Assembly: GCA_028245195.1 (NCBI GenBank)
Contig: JAOKCF010000001.1
Location: 164,326 to 228,325 of the forward strand
Direction of reading: 5' to 3'
Source of the DNA: Vicingaceae bacterium
GTDB taxonomy: Bacteria; Bacteroidota; Bacteroidia; Flavobacteriales_E; Vicingaceae
DNA length: 64,000 nucleotides
Shown here: piece after piece, positions 36,948 to 48,493 of the stretch
Layout of the letters: every line of letters begins with the position of its first letter
How positions within the stretch are numbered: the first letter of the stretch is position 1
Position numbers and translations under genes: made by a program
Notes under the pieces: model-generated
Told to the model about the DNA's origin: nothing
The model's input: only the letters and a program-made list of their open reading frames with translations
The model's database searches: none

Positions 36948-39900
36948 TCACCTCCTTTACTTTAGCTGGTTTATTTATCACCGAATCTGGCTCAAATAGC
37001 TTATCTTCATTCTCATTTCCTTCAGAGAGTTTAATCTCCAAAGGCGTTTCTTTAACCTCTTGCTTGCTTTCTTGCGATTCGTTCAGAATACGTAGTTTTT
37101 CCTTAGCAATCTCCACCAATTCGGTATTATCAGCATTGTCAATCACACTTTGATACGTAACTCGTGCATTGTAATAATCTTCACCAGCAATGAAATTATC
37201 CGCTAACAGAATAAATCCCTTTGCAATCCAATATGGGAAAGAAGGTACTTGATCAACCAACCTGTAGATAGCAGTATCACTTTTTCCATATTCTCCTTTA
37301 AGATAGAATGCCTGAGCCATTAAATACTTTGCCTCTGCTCCAGTTGTGTTCTTGGCATTTGATAAGGTATCCAGGTGTACAATCGCTTGATCGTAATTTT
37401 CATTTTTTAGAGCCGTTTTAGACAAGGTCAGTTTTGCTTGCTGCCAAAGATTTTCATCCATTAGACCCACTCCGGTTAATACTGAATTTGCATAACCAGA
37501 AGCTTTGTCAAAGTCTTTCTTTTCAACATACAATTGCATCAAGTTAATAACCGCGTATCTAACGTTCTCCTTCCGATTAGCAGAATTCTCAAGTCTAGTA
37601 TAAGCAGTAATGGCTTCATCCCTCTTTTCCAACTTTCTGTAAATTCCGCCCAAGGCTAAAAGAGATTTCTCTGTAAATTTATTTTGAGGCTTCGCAACAA
37701 CGAATTCAAAATCCTTTGCCGCTTCTTCGTAAAACTCTCCCTTTAACTCACAATCTGCTCTATAGTAATGAGCATTTAAACTGAATAACCCTTTTGGATA
37801 TCGCTTCATATAATTTGAAAAGTCTCTGACTGCTTTATCGCATTTCCCTTCTAAATAGGCATTTTCTGCAATTACATAATTTGTTGAATCCAATTCATTT
37901 TTACTTATGTCAGCGAATGGTACTCCATTAATATAGTCTTGAAATGTATTTGCATCGCCTTTATCAATATAAATTTTCTTGATTTTACCCAAAGCCTGCT
38001 TTGACTCATTGCTTCCAGGATACTTTTTAATAACCTCATCAAAAGCAGCTAGTGCTAAATCATCTTCTTTTCTGTTATAATGAATTAATCCAGTTTTTAA
38101 ATAGGTGCCTGCCAAATAATTACTATTCGGGTAGTCATTAATTAGTTGATTATAAAAAGACAAAGCTTCAGCTTCCCTCCCTAAAATTAATTCGGTACGC
38201 CCGAGTTCAAATAAAGCATCATCGTAATAAATCGACTCCTTTTGTTCCTTTAGCAAGGTATTCAATCGCTTTGATTTTTGCTTATAATCACCTAGCACTC
38301 CGAAAGCCACTGCTGATTGAAACAACGCATAATCCTCGTTATTGACTGAGGTGTTGGCTGCCTCTTTGTAATTCTTTATCGCATTCCGGTAATCCTTCTG
38401 AATAAAATAACTATCCCCAATTCGCAGATACGCATCATTAATCAAACCTTGGTTAATGCTATTTGCATTCTCAATAAACTCTTCAAACCAAAAAATGGCA
38501 GAGCTGTATTTTTTTCTTTCATAATGGGTGTAAGCAGCATTGTAATATCCTTTGTTATAAAAATCTAAACTTCGTGCGCCTGAACTAGCCAAAAAGTCGG
38601 AATAATAATTATATGCATTGACATAATCCCCTAATCGAAAGAACCCTTCAGCCATCCAAAAAATAGCAGATGCTTTTAATTTTGGTTCGTAGTTGTTCTT
38701 CAATGAAAGTTGGAATTTATTTACCGCTTCCAAATAATCTTTTTCCTGATATAACTCAACTCCCCTGTAGTACGCAATTCGTTGTTTTGCCCGCAATAGC
38801 TTAATGTCTTGCCGCTTAATTCTGTCTATCGACTTCAACGCCTCTTCGTAGTTTTTTGTAGAATAATACACCCCTACCAGATACTCATAAGCATCATTGA
38901 TCCTGGTAGAGTTTGGATAACTATTAATGTATTCTTCAAAGGCTCCAATTGCATCATCGTAAGGGTGGTAACTTAGTTCATACGCCGTCTTCGCATAATT
39001 AAACAAAGCATCTTCAGTTACTTCAGGGTCCACCTTTAGTTGATATGCATTTTTAAATGCCGTTTTTGCCGAACTTTTATTATCCCCATAAATATTAGAT
39101 TGCCCAATGTAGAAATAGGCATACTGGTCTAACGTGTCATTCTTTCCAACCGCCTTTTGAAAGGATTTGATCGCTTGCTCGTAATTTTTAGTTTGAAAAT
39201 AAGAGTAACCAAGTTGATAGAAATCATCATTTGTTCCGCTATTACGCTTTAAATATTCTTCTAAATTGGGCAAGGCTTCTTCAAACCTACCTGTTTCATA
39301 ATACGCATCGCCAATTAGCTTTCTAATTTCATCTTCCTTTTTAGGGGGTGCAGAATCCAAGACTGCAGGCGCGTAGGCTAAAAGCTGCTCATATTTACCT
39401 TGCAAATAATAAATCTGAGTGAGGTAATAAGGCACAATGGAGCCAAACTGTGGATCGTTGGCTAATCGATTAAAATTCTCTGATGCTGTTTGATATTTAC
39501 CGTCTTGATACGAAATGTGGGCATAATAATATCGTGCAGCAGCTACATAGAGGTTGTCCGTATCTTTTATCTCATAAAAAGCTTTCGCTGCTTTATCAAA
39601 CTCATCAAGTTCAAAATAGGAATATCCTTTCTTAAAATAGTACTCATCTCTTTCTTCCGGATTTAAGTCTAACGGGTCAATCTCTGTCAAGTAATCAATT
39701 ACATCTTCCCACTTGCGCTTTCTGAATTGAAATTTTGCAAGGTTAAAATAAGCTGAGACCAAATGAGAAGTTTCAGGATGATCTTCAATAAATTTCTTTA
39801 ACATGGGCTCTGCATTCGCGTGAAACATTTCCACAGCGCAAAAAGCAGCATAGTATTCTGCATCAATTCGCACTTCTGAATGCAAGTCGCGAATGCTCTC

Positions 39901-40095
39901 AATTGCCTTTTGAAAGTACTGCTGGGCAGGAACAAATTTTTCCTTTTGATACAAATCCATCCCATTTCGAAAGTCAGGGTTTGCAGCAGTAAAAACCAAA
40001 CTCCGCTGTGCTTGTATGTTATTGCAGCTAATAATGACAAACAGAATGAGGCTAAGCCGTTGAAGTATGGTCATAATATTCAGTTGATTTTTCAC
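36934..40095 (-). CDS. Large tetratricopeptide-repeat protein, periplasmic
   Basis: A 1053-residue protein with an N-terminal signal sequence (ILFVIISCNNIQAQ) and TPR-like repeats over about residues 30-1000, recognisable as recurring helices such as YYFKKGYSYFELDEFDKA, DDFYQLGYSYFQTKNYEQAI and INDAYLRIGDSYFIQKDYRN. The start could also be the Met at position 8 of the given frame. It has no catalytic motif. It is a scaffold on the periplasmic side, presumably working with the barrel protein encoded immediately downstream. Its closest relatives are commonly annotated just as tetratricopeptide repeat proteins. The two genes overlap by 14 bases and are likely one transcript. Confidence 0.8.
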   Translation of the reverse strand: MKNQLNIMTILQRLSLILFVIISCNNIQAQRSLVFTAANPDFRNGMDLYQKEKFVPAQQYFQKAIESIRDLHSEVRIDAEYYAAFCAVEMFHANAEPMLKKFIEDHPETSHLVSAYFNLAKFQFRKRKWEDVIDYLTEIDPLDLNPEERDEYYFKKGYSYFELDEFDKAAKAFYEIKDTDNLYVAAARYYYAHISYQDGKYQTASENFNRLANDPQFGSIVPYYLTQIYYLQGKYEQLLAYAPAVLDSAPPKKEDEIRKLIGDAYYETGRFEEALPNLEEYLKRNSGTNDDFYQLGYSYFQTKNYEQAIKSFQKAVGKNDTLDQYAYFYIGQSNIYGDNKSSAKTAFKNAYQLKVDPEVTEDALFNYAKTAYELSYHPYDDAIGAFEEYINSYPNSTRINDAYEYLVGVYYSTKNYEEALKSIDRIKRQDIKLLRAKQRIAYYRGVELYQEKDYLEAVNKFQLSLKNNYEPKLKASAIFWMAEGFFRLGDYVNAYNYYSDFLASSGARSLDFYNKGYYNAAYTHYERKKYSSAIFWFEEFIENANSINQGLINDAYLRIGDSYFIQKDYRNAIKNYKEAANTSVNNEDYALFQSAVAFGVLGDYKQKSKRLNTLLKEQKESIYYDDALFELGRTELILGREAEALSFYNQLINDYPNSNYLAGTYLKTGLIHYNRKEDDLALAAFDEVIKKYPGSNESKQALGKIKKIYIDKGDANTFQDYINGVPFADISKNELDSTNYVIAENAYLEGKCDKAVRDFSNYMKRYPKGLFSLNAHYYRADCELKGEFYEEAAKDFEFVVAKPQNKFTEKSLLALGGIYRKLEKRDEAITAYTRLENSANRKENVRYAVINLMQLYVEKKDFDKASGYANSVLTGVGLMDENLWQQAKLTLSKTALKNENYDQAIVHLDTLSNAKNTTGAEAKYLMAQAFYLKGEYGKSDTAIYRLVDQVPSFPYWIAKGFILLADNFIAGEDYYNARVTYQSVIDNADNTELVEIAKEKLRILNESQESKQEVKETPLEIKLSEGNENEDKLFEPDSVINKPAKVKEVNDEK

Positions 40096-40263
40096 GATAT
40101 AAGTTTCTTCTATTCCACTTGTTATAGAACTATTAAAGTTAACTGATTGGTTTCGCCATAACCTTAGGATTTGCCCAAGTTTTCAACGTTTTTTTGTTAA
40201 AAGAATTGTCATCGATTTAGGCTTTTTTTATGCCCAAAATTCACTTACCCCTTCTTAAATTTC

Positions 40264-40271
40264 TATCTTTG
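40264..40271 (+). promoter_or_regulatory. Promoter -7 box of ftsE (TATCTTTG)
   Basis: TATCTTTG matches TAnnTTTG in full and lies 17 bases before the ftsE ATG at 40289. No good -33 TTG at the usual distance was found. Confidence 0.6.
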
Positions 40272-40288
40272 TTTGAAAACTCAAAATC

Positions 40289-40984
40289 ATGCCCGGAACT
40301 GCCATAATTGAATTGAACAGTGTAAACGTTTTTCAGCAAAAGAATTTGGTGCTCTCCAACATTGGGTTAAGAATTGAAAAGGGAGAACTCGTTTACCTTG
40401 TTGGAAAAAACGGCTCAGGGAAAAGTAGCTTTTTGAAAACACTTTACGGAGAGTTGAAATTAAAAGAAGGAGACGCCACAATTGCCGGAATTGATATGAA
40501 AAAATTAAGTCGCAAGAAAATTCCATTTCTAAGAAGAAAAATTGGAATTGTTTTTCAAGACTTTCAGCTACTATCTGACCGAACGGTTAACAACAACCTG
40601 AAGTTTGTCATGAAAGCCACAGGCTGGAAAAGCAAGAAAGAAATTAGCGAAGGAATTCAGATTGTACTTGAAAAAGTAGGTTTGGGAAATAAAGGTTTCA
40701 AAATGCCTCATGAACTTTCAGGCGGTGAACAACAACGAGTTGCCATTGCAAGAGCCTTATTAAATGATCCCGAAATTATTCTCGCCGATGAACCTACCGG
40801 AAACTTGGATCCAGAAACGTCATTGGAAATTATGAAGCTTTTGGTTTCCATTAGTCAAAATGACAAGGCTGTGCTTATTGCAACACACGATTACGACATG
40901 ATGCGCAAATTTCCGGGTAGAGTTTTACAATTTGAAAATGAAACGATTATTGAACCAACCCCAACCATTCCGCCAAGCTCTTAG
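40289..40984 (+). CDS. ftsE: FtsE-like ABC transporter ATP-binding protein
   Basis: A 231-residue ABC ATPase with all motifs: Walker [12 protein letters not shown]-loop VFQDFQLL, signature LSGGEQQR, Walker [13 protein letters not shown] and the His switch ATHDYDM. Length and the DFQLL sequence fit FtsE, which with FtsX controls cell-wall hydrolases at the septum. No ftsX is adjacent: the next gene is on the opposite strand. Its last 38 bases overlap the C-terminus of the glycosyltransferase gene at 40947, a tail-to-tail overlap, so transcription from one gene may interfere with the other. Confidence 0.85.
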   Translation: MPGTAIIELNSVNVFQQKNLVLSNIGLRIEKGELVYLVGKNGSGKSSFLKTLYGELKLKEGDATIAGIDMKKLSRKKIPFLRRKIGIVFQDFQLLSDRTVNNNLKFVMKATGWKSKKEISEGIQIVLEKVGLGNKGFKMPHELSGGEQQRVAIARALLNDPEIILADEPTGNLDPETSLEIMKLLVSISQNDKAVLIATHDYDMMRKFPGRVLQFENETIIEPTPTIPPSS

Positions 40985-42074
40985 CGTTTTTTTCATTATC
41001 GAATAGCTCTGTAATCGCAAATTGTCTTCTCCGAATCTTTTCAACATCTAATTTCAAAGTAAAAATTGAAGCCAAATTTTTTCGCCAGTCGTCAACACCA
41101 TTAGCGATTGAGCAATACTCAGCCAATTCGGTACCATCTATCATTTCATGATTAACTACAATCTCATTACCGGCAGTTAATGCATGTAATAATTTCAGTT
41201 TAATTCCTGTGGATTGAAAAGTCGGTAAGCAATTGACTTTGGAAGTTTTAATCAGTTCAAACATTAGGTGATCACTAGGATTTTCGACCAATGTTACGTT
41301 TTTCATCATTGCAATCTTCTCAACAATGGCTTTGCCTGGTTCACTGCCAGCAACAATTAATTCAAACGGCAATTCGCTAAACACCTCCAATAAAAATAAA
41401 ACTGCCTCGGCATTTTCTTCAATTTCCAAATTCCCTTGGTACAAGGCAACCTCCTTAAAATAATACAAAGTATCATCTTGGGGCACTTGTCGGTAAAAGG
41501 CTGGCAAGTACAAACTATTTAAACCTAAAGCTTCAAAGTACTTCGTGTCTTTTGGCGAGATGGCAAATACCCCATCAGCAGCATGCAAGACCTTCTCATA
41601 TCGCTCCAATGCCTTCGCTTCAATAGAGTAGTAGCCTTTTCGGAGACTTGTATATTCATATTTTGATAAACTTCGGTAATAGTCGTGCTCCACATTATGA
41701 GCTCTCACCCACTTCTGCTTCTCAGCCAATCTCGGATGATTCAAGTAAGAACAGCATTGCAAACTTTCAAATAATATAGGCGCATCATCCGAAGCCAATC
41801 GCTCTAAGAGTTGCTCACTTTTTCTACTCTTTACTGAAAAAGGAGAAAGAAACAAGGCATTCAAAGGACTTGTATTTCTAGGGTAATAATAAACCTCCGC
41901 AGCAAATTGTTCCAATTCCAAAACTTCCCCTCTACCGTAATCAAAACAATGCAAAGCAATCTTGCAACCCAAGTTAGAAAGTGCTTCTAGCTTATAAAAC
42001 ACATCGATCACTCCACCATAATCTGCAGGCAAAGGAACATTGAATGAAACAATATGTAAATCTATTTTACTCAA
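40947..42074 (-). CDS. Glycosyltransferase, GT4-like
   Basis: I place the start at the TTG at 42074 (375 residues) because it overlaps the stop of the upstream gene (TTGA) and because the GT fold begins at DLHIVSFNVPLPADYGGVID, the usual N-terminus; the frame extends 15 codons further, inside the upstream gene. The C-terminal half has VALYQGNLEIEENAEAVLF, ELIVAGSEPGKAI and GIKLKLLHALTAGNEIVVN, which matches the Lys-x-x-x-Ala-x-x-x-Gly donor region of GT4 enzymes. The acceptor is unknown. It forms a pair with the preceding glycosyltransferase gene, and its end overlaps ftsE by 38 bases tail to tail. Confidence 0.75.
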   Translation of the reverse strand: MSKIDLHIVSFNVPLPADYGGVIDVFYKLEALSNLGCKIALHCFDYGRGEVLELEQFAAEVYYYPRNTSPLNALFLSPFSVKSRKSEQLLERLASDDAPILFESLQCCSYLNHPRLAEKQKWVRAHNVEHDYYRSLSKYEYTSLRKGYYSIEAKALERYEKVLHAADGVFAISPKDTKYFEALGLNSLYLPAFYRQVPQDDTLYYFKEVALYQGNLEIEENAEAVLFLLEVFSELPFELIVAGSEPGKAIVEKIAMMKNVTLVENPSDHLMFELIKTSKVNCLPTFQSTGIKLKLLHALTAGNEIVVNHEMIDGTELAEYCSIANGVDDWRKNLASIFTLKLDVEKIRRRQFAITELFDNEKNAKSLAEWLGLVQ

Positions 42075-43156
42075 ACTTCTTTTAAGATATTCAACAACAC
42101 TTTTTCCTCGTCTTGCCAAGTTAATTTTTGGCTCAATTCTTTACAGTTGGATTGCCACAATGCATATTTCGAAGAATTCAACATCTCATTTAACTGATTT
42201 GCTAATATTTCATTCTCATAACTTCTCAACTCTTCCCCAACCTCAATTCCATTCAAAGCTTTTTTGACCTCAACTAAGTCTGCATACAAGATAGGAGTTT
42301 GGCAATGTAAGTAATCAAAAATTTTATTCGGCAAAGCATAAGTGTAGTTCAAGCCTAGCTTGTGTTCCAAAGAAACGCCAATTTTAGCTCTCAGCGTATA
42401 TTCTTTCAACTGCAAGGGCTCTAATCGACCTAAAAAATGAATTTTATTTTGCAATCCTAAATCATTGACTAAAACCTTGACTTCTTGCTCTATATCTCCA
42501 CCTCCGGCAATCCACAACTCAGCGCGAACATCAGGCATTGCAGCTATTAGTTCTTCCAATCCTCTACCAACATTTAAGGCACCTTGGTATAAAATTGCAT
42601 TCTCTTTTTCAGGAATCCGATGGCCAATATAAATTGGAAAGTTTCGCATCACCTTAAAATCCACGTTGTACAACTTTTTGTATGTTTCAGAAATTTGAAA
42701 CGTTACCGTGATGCAGTGTTGTAACTTGGGAACAATAGTGCCTTCAATGCGATGCCAAATTCGCTGTACCGAAGGCCTATTAACCAGTTCAGGAACTTCT
42801 GTAAAGTATTCATGACTGTCGTAGATCATCGGAACTCCTTTTATTTTCGATGCCAAATAATTGGCAGGCAAGGTGTCCAAATCATTTGCATAAAAAACAG
42901 CAGCTTTTGTAAACAGCAGCTTGAAGAATAATCGAATATTCAAATTCGCATAAAAAAGAGCGCCTTTATTGAACCACAAACTAAAGCGCTTGTAAGAATA
43001 ATTCAAGCTTCCAAATTTCGGACTTTGAGGTAGTTTTCTACCCAAAACCAATACTTCAAAATTATTAGTTGCTAAGGTATTGCAGACCTTTTGCACCCTT
43101 TGGTCGGTACTCAAGTCTGAGCTAACACTAACAACTATTTTCTTTTTGTGACTCAC
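42071..43156 (-). CDS. Glycosyltransferase, GT4-like
   Basis: A 361-residue GT-B enzyme. It starts KKIVVSVSSDLSTDQRVQKV, followed by FEVLVLGRKL, a pattern of GT4-type glycosyltransferases in Bacteroidota. It has PMIYDSHEYFTEVPEL in the N-terminal domain and, in the C-terminal domain, ILYQGALNVGRGLEELIAAM, WIAGGGDIE, IHFLGRLEPLQLKEYTLRAK and ALPNKIFDYLHCQTPIL (donor-binding Lys-x-Phe-x-Tyr). It has no membrane span. Its neighbour downstream (40947-42074) is a second glycosyltransferase, with overlapping stop and start, so the two probably build the same glycan, separate from the main locus at 1-25751. Confidence 0.8.
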   Translation of the reverse strand: MSHKKKIVVSVSSDLSTDQRVQKVCNTLATNNFEVLVLGRKLPQSPKFGSLNYSYKRFSLWFNKGALFYANLNIRLFFKLLFTKAAVFYANDLDTLPANYLASKIKGVPMIYDSHEYFTEVPELVNRPSVQRIWHRIEGTIVPKLQHCITVTFQISETYKKLYNVDFKVMRNFPIYIGHRIPEKENAILYQGALNVGRGLEELIAAMPDVRAELWIAGGGDIEQEVKVLVNDLGLQNKIHFLGRLEPLQLKEYTLRAKIGVSLEHKLGLNYTYALPNKIFDYLHCQTPILYADLVEVKKALNGIEVGEELRSYENEILANQLNEMLNSSKYALWQSNCKELSQKLTWQDEEKVLLNILKEV

Positions 43157-43373
43157 GAATTACGAAAATGAGAAAAATATAGCAGTGAACGAGAGGAATT
43201 GACAAAAGTTGTTCTAATTAAACCACAGCACTTCTTAGTTTTCCTAAACTAGCTAATATCCTTTCCCCCTTGCGAGATAAAAGACGCTGCCAATAGAATG
43301 ATGGCTTCAATGCTAACAGATTTTATAAATAAAAAATTAAATTTACAATTGTACGGTATTAATAAAAAGATAA

Positions 43374-45665
<2,292 letters not shown>

Positions 45666-45686
45666 GAATAGACTCGCACAATTTAT

Positions 45687-45726
45687 AAAAGGTGATTTGA
45701 GTGTATACTTAAATCGCCTTTTTTAT
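45687..45726 (+). terminator. Terminator of katG
   Basis: Fifteen-base stem with G-T pairs: AAAAGGTGATTTGAG (45687-45701) with CTTAAATCGCCTTTT (45708-45722), loop TGTATA, followed by a T run. It lies 22 bases after the katG stop. Confidence 0.85.
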
Positions 45727-45860
45727 GTCATAGCCTTATTATTTTACTCACAATACAGCACTCATTTCCTAACTTATAGGGGAATCGTAAAGCATTGGAG
45801 ATGATCTTTTTTGTCACTAGTTTATGTTAATAAAATAGCTCGTAGCAAATCCTTTAAAAT

Positions 45861-45897
45861 AAAAAAAGCCACACTTTCTCAGTGAGGCTTTTTTTAT
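45861..45897 (-). terminator. Terminator of dsbD
   Basis: AAAAAAAGCC-x-CACT (45861-45875) pairs with AGTG-x-GGCTTTTTTT (45881-45895), loop TTCTC, with one internal mismatch and A/T runs on both sides. It lies 19 bases downstream of the dsbD stop and could also act on the plus strand. Confidence 0.8.
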
Positions 45898-45915
45898 TTA
45901 TTATATTTTATTTTT

Positions 45916-48378
45916 CTACTTCGCAGCCTCTATGCCGCAATCTAAGAAGTCAGAATATTCTTCAACACTAGGAGTGTAACCTACAGGATTGCCCAATAGA
46001 TAACCTTCAGGGCTAAGGATTACATAATATGGTTGTGAATTGTTATTAAACACTTGAGTTTGGAAGGTTGCCCATTTGTTACCAATGGTCTTAATCTTCT
46101 TTTTCTTCAATTCATTGCCAGCCATGTATTCAAAAACACCTTGCTGCTCTTCCGGTAATTTTTCCTTGTCATCAACATATAGAGAAACTAAAACAAAGTC
46201 ATTTCCTAACTTCTTTTTAATGCTTTTCATTGTCCAAACAGATTCTTCCATTTTTCTACAGTTCACGCACGCCCATCCAGTAAAATCAATCAAAAGTGGC
46301 TTATTTACTCTCTTCGCTTCTGCCATCGCTTCTTCAAAATCATCAAATGGAGCATGGAATGTTTCCTTCTCGTACCAAGAATAAAAAGTTGGAGGAGGGA
46401 AACCACTTAATAGATTATGATTCCAAGGTGGAGTCTTCATTACACCAGGTGCAATGTAAATGGTAAAAATCAACACCACAATTCCGAACGCTTTTCTAAA
46501 AGGCGACAATTTTGAAATTGGAGAATCATGAGGAAGCTTAATTAATCCAAATAAATAAAGTGTTAAACCTGTAAAAATGATGGTCCAAATCAAGAAGAAC
46601 GTTTCTCTATGAACTAATTCCCACTGCTCTACTAAATCTGCATTCGAGAAGAACTTCAATGCCAATGCCAACTCAATAAAACCTAAAACTACTTTCACCG
46701 CATTCAACCAACCACCAGACTTTGGTAGCTTATTCATCATGCTTGGAAAGGCTGCAAAAACTGCAAACGGAAGTCCTAACGCAATTCCGAAACCACTCAT
46801 GGCTGCTGTAATTGGCCAAGGTCCATTTTTCAATGCCGAGCCTAAAACAGTTCCTAAAATTGGCCCTGTACAAGAGAAAGAAACCAACGCTAAGGTTAGT
46901 GCCATGAAGAAAATCCCTAAGGTTCCTCCAACTTGCGAGGCTGAATCGGCTTTGTTGGTTAAAGATGCCGGTAAGGTAATTTCAAAATAGCCAAAGAACG
47001 AAATGGCAAACACCACAAATACAACAAAGAAAATAATGTTTAGCACTACACTTGTTGCAATTTCACTCAATACTGCCGGATCGGCATTAAAGTGAAATGG
47101 GATACTTAAAATAGCGTAAATTAAAAAGATAAAAAAGCCATATAAAACAGCATTTCCCAACCCTTTCCCACCGCCATCTCCTTTGGTAAAAAAGCTGACG
47201 GTTAATGGAATCATTGGAAACACACAAGGAGTTAGCAATGCAATTAAGCCGCCAATAAAGCCCATAAAGAACACTACCCACAGGTTGCTCACATCTTGAT
47301 TATCCTCCTCACTATCAACACAATTACCTTTTGGATTATCTAAATCTACATTTGGCAAGTATGGAATAATCGACTCCACATCTAAATTTGCTTCTACATC
47401 AGATTTCTCCAACGAATTTATTCCGTTCCCCGTGTTCAAGTCAAATTCAACTTCAATTAATTCCGGTGGCAAACACATAGATGAATTACAAACAATAAAT
47501 TCGAATCGAATGGAGTATTTATCTCCAGTTACACCTTCAACAATGCGTGCAAATTCGACCTCATTTTCATAATAATTAAGAACTAAGTCTGCTGTAGGGT
47601 CAAATTTTGAAATTAGCTCACCCGATTCTTTCGTTACCGTGTCAGGATCCATAGCTTTATTCAAGTAAAACTTGGTAGCCATTACTTGCTCCTCATCTGA
47701 CTTCTGCTTTTGGGAGTACAAGTGCCAGCCTTCGCCTATCGTTCCTTTAAAGTGAAAGTCATAACTCCCTTCAGCATTCTTAGTAGAAGTATACTCCCAT
47801 TTAGTTGCATTTAAATAATCATTTGAAAGATCATCTGACCCTTCGATTATTTGTGCCGGATTATCATTCTCTATAACCTCTCCCGTTGTCTCTTCCTCTT
47901 CAGAAGAAGCTTCAGATGCTGTGTTAGCAGGAATGCTAAATTCAAAATCTACATATTCCGGTGGCAAACACTTTTCAGCATCACATACCATAAAGTAAAC
48001 CTCAGCAGTAGCGCTAAACCCTCTAGCATTTAGCGATTTTATTTTTTGAGTAAACGTTACTTTCTTCTCGAAGTAATTCAAATCCATGTCAAAGTTTAGA
48101 TCGAATTCCGTTTTTGCTTTTGGCTCTTTTACTTTCCCTATTTTCTCAAAATCTGAAGACTCCTTAAAGGTAAACTCAGTAGCTATTGGACCATCATCAC
48201 TTGGTAATGATTGAGAATACAAGTGCCACCCTTCTTCGATAGCAGCCGTCATTTGCAATTCAAATGTTCCGTTTTCTAATTGCTTTACTTCTGTTTTCCA
48301 ACCTACAGGATTGAATATTTGAGCGCTAGAAATGATTGCCGAAAAGAACAACAGAATGCCCATAAAGAGTGTACGCAT
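45916..48378 (-). CDS. dsbD: Thiol:disulfide interchange protein DsbD with doubled N-terminal domain
   Basis: An 820-residue membrane protein. After a signal peptide (1-19) come two tandem DsbD-alpha-like domains, at about 20-150 and 190-325, recognisable by repeated sequence: WKTEVKQLENGTFELQM with EGWHLYSQ, then WEYTSTKNAEGSYDFHF with EGWHLYSQ, and the pair CDAEKCLPPE and CNSSMCLPPE. An eight-helix membrane domain with the redox Cys in LTPCVFPMIPL and VSFSCTGPILG follows (about 355-640), then a thioredoxin-like domain with Cys704 and Cys707 in GWACVNCRKM. It passes electrons from cytosolic thioredoxin to the periplasm. Common DsbD has one alpha domain, so a second electron outlet or target is possible. 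Confidence 0.9.
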   Translation of the reverse strand: MRTLFMGILLFFSAIISSAQIFNPVGWKTEVKQLENGTFELQMTAAIEEGWHLYSQSLPSDDGPIATEFTFKESSDFEKIGKVKEPKAKTEFDLNFDMDLNYFEKKVTFTQKIKSLNARGFSATAEVYFMVCDAEKCLPPEYVDFEFSIPANTASEASSEEEETTGEVIENDNPAQIIEGSDDLSNDYLNATKWEYTSTKNAEGSYDFHFKGTIGEGWHLYSQKQKSDEEQVMATKFYLNKAMDPDTVTKESGELISKFDPTADLVLNYYENEVEFARIVEGVTGDKYSIRFEFIVCNSSMCLPPELIEVEFDLNTGNGINSLEKSDVEANLDVESIIPYLPNVDLDNPKGNCVDSEEDNQDVSNLWVVFFMGFIGGLIALLTPCVFPMIPLTVSFFTKGDGGGKGLGNAVLYGFFIFLIYAILSIPFHFNADPAVLSEIATSVVLNIIFFVVFVVFAISFFGYFEITLPASLTNKADSASQVGGTLGIFFMALTLALVSFSCTGPILGTVLGSALKNGPWPITAAMSGFGIALGLPFAVFAAFPSMMNKLPKSGGWLNAVKVVLGFIELALALKFFSNADLVEQWELVHRETFFLIWTIIFTGLTLYLFGLIKLPHDSPISKLSPFRKAFGIVVLIFTIYIAPGVMKTPPWNHNLLSGFPPPTFYSWYEKETFHAPFDDFEEAMAEAKRVNKPLLIDFTGWACVNCRKMEESVWTMKSIKKKLGNDFVLVSLYVDDKEKLPEEQQGVFEYMAGNELKKKKIKTIGNKWATFQTQVFNNNSQPYYVILSPEGYLLGNPVGYTPSVEEYSDFLDCGIEAAK

Positions 48379-48493
48379 GTTTACTTTTTATTGTGTGCGT
48401 GCGAATTTAAGATAAATGTTATATTTATTCGTGCTGGAACACCTCACATAAAGAACCTTTACATTTTAATGTAAATTATTAAGATTGTAGAAC

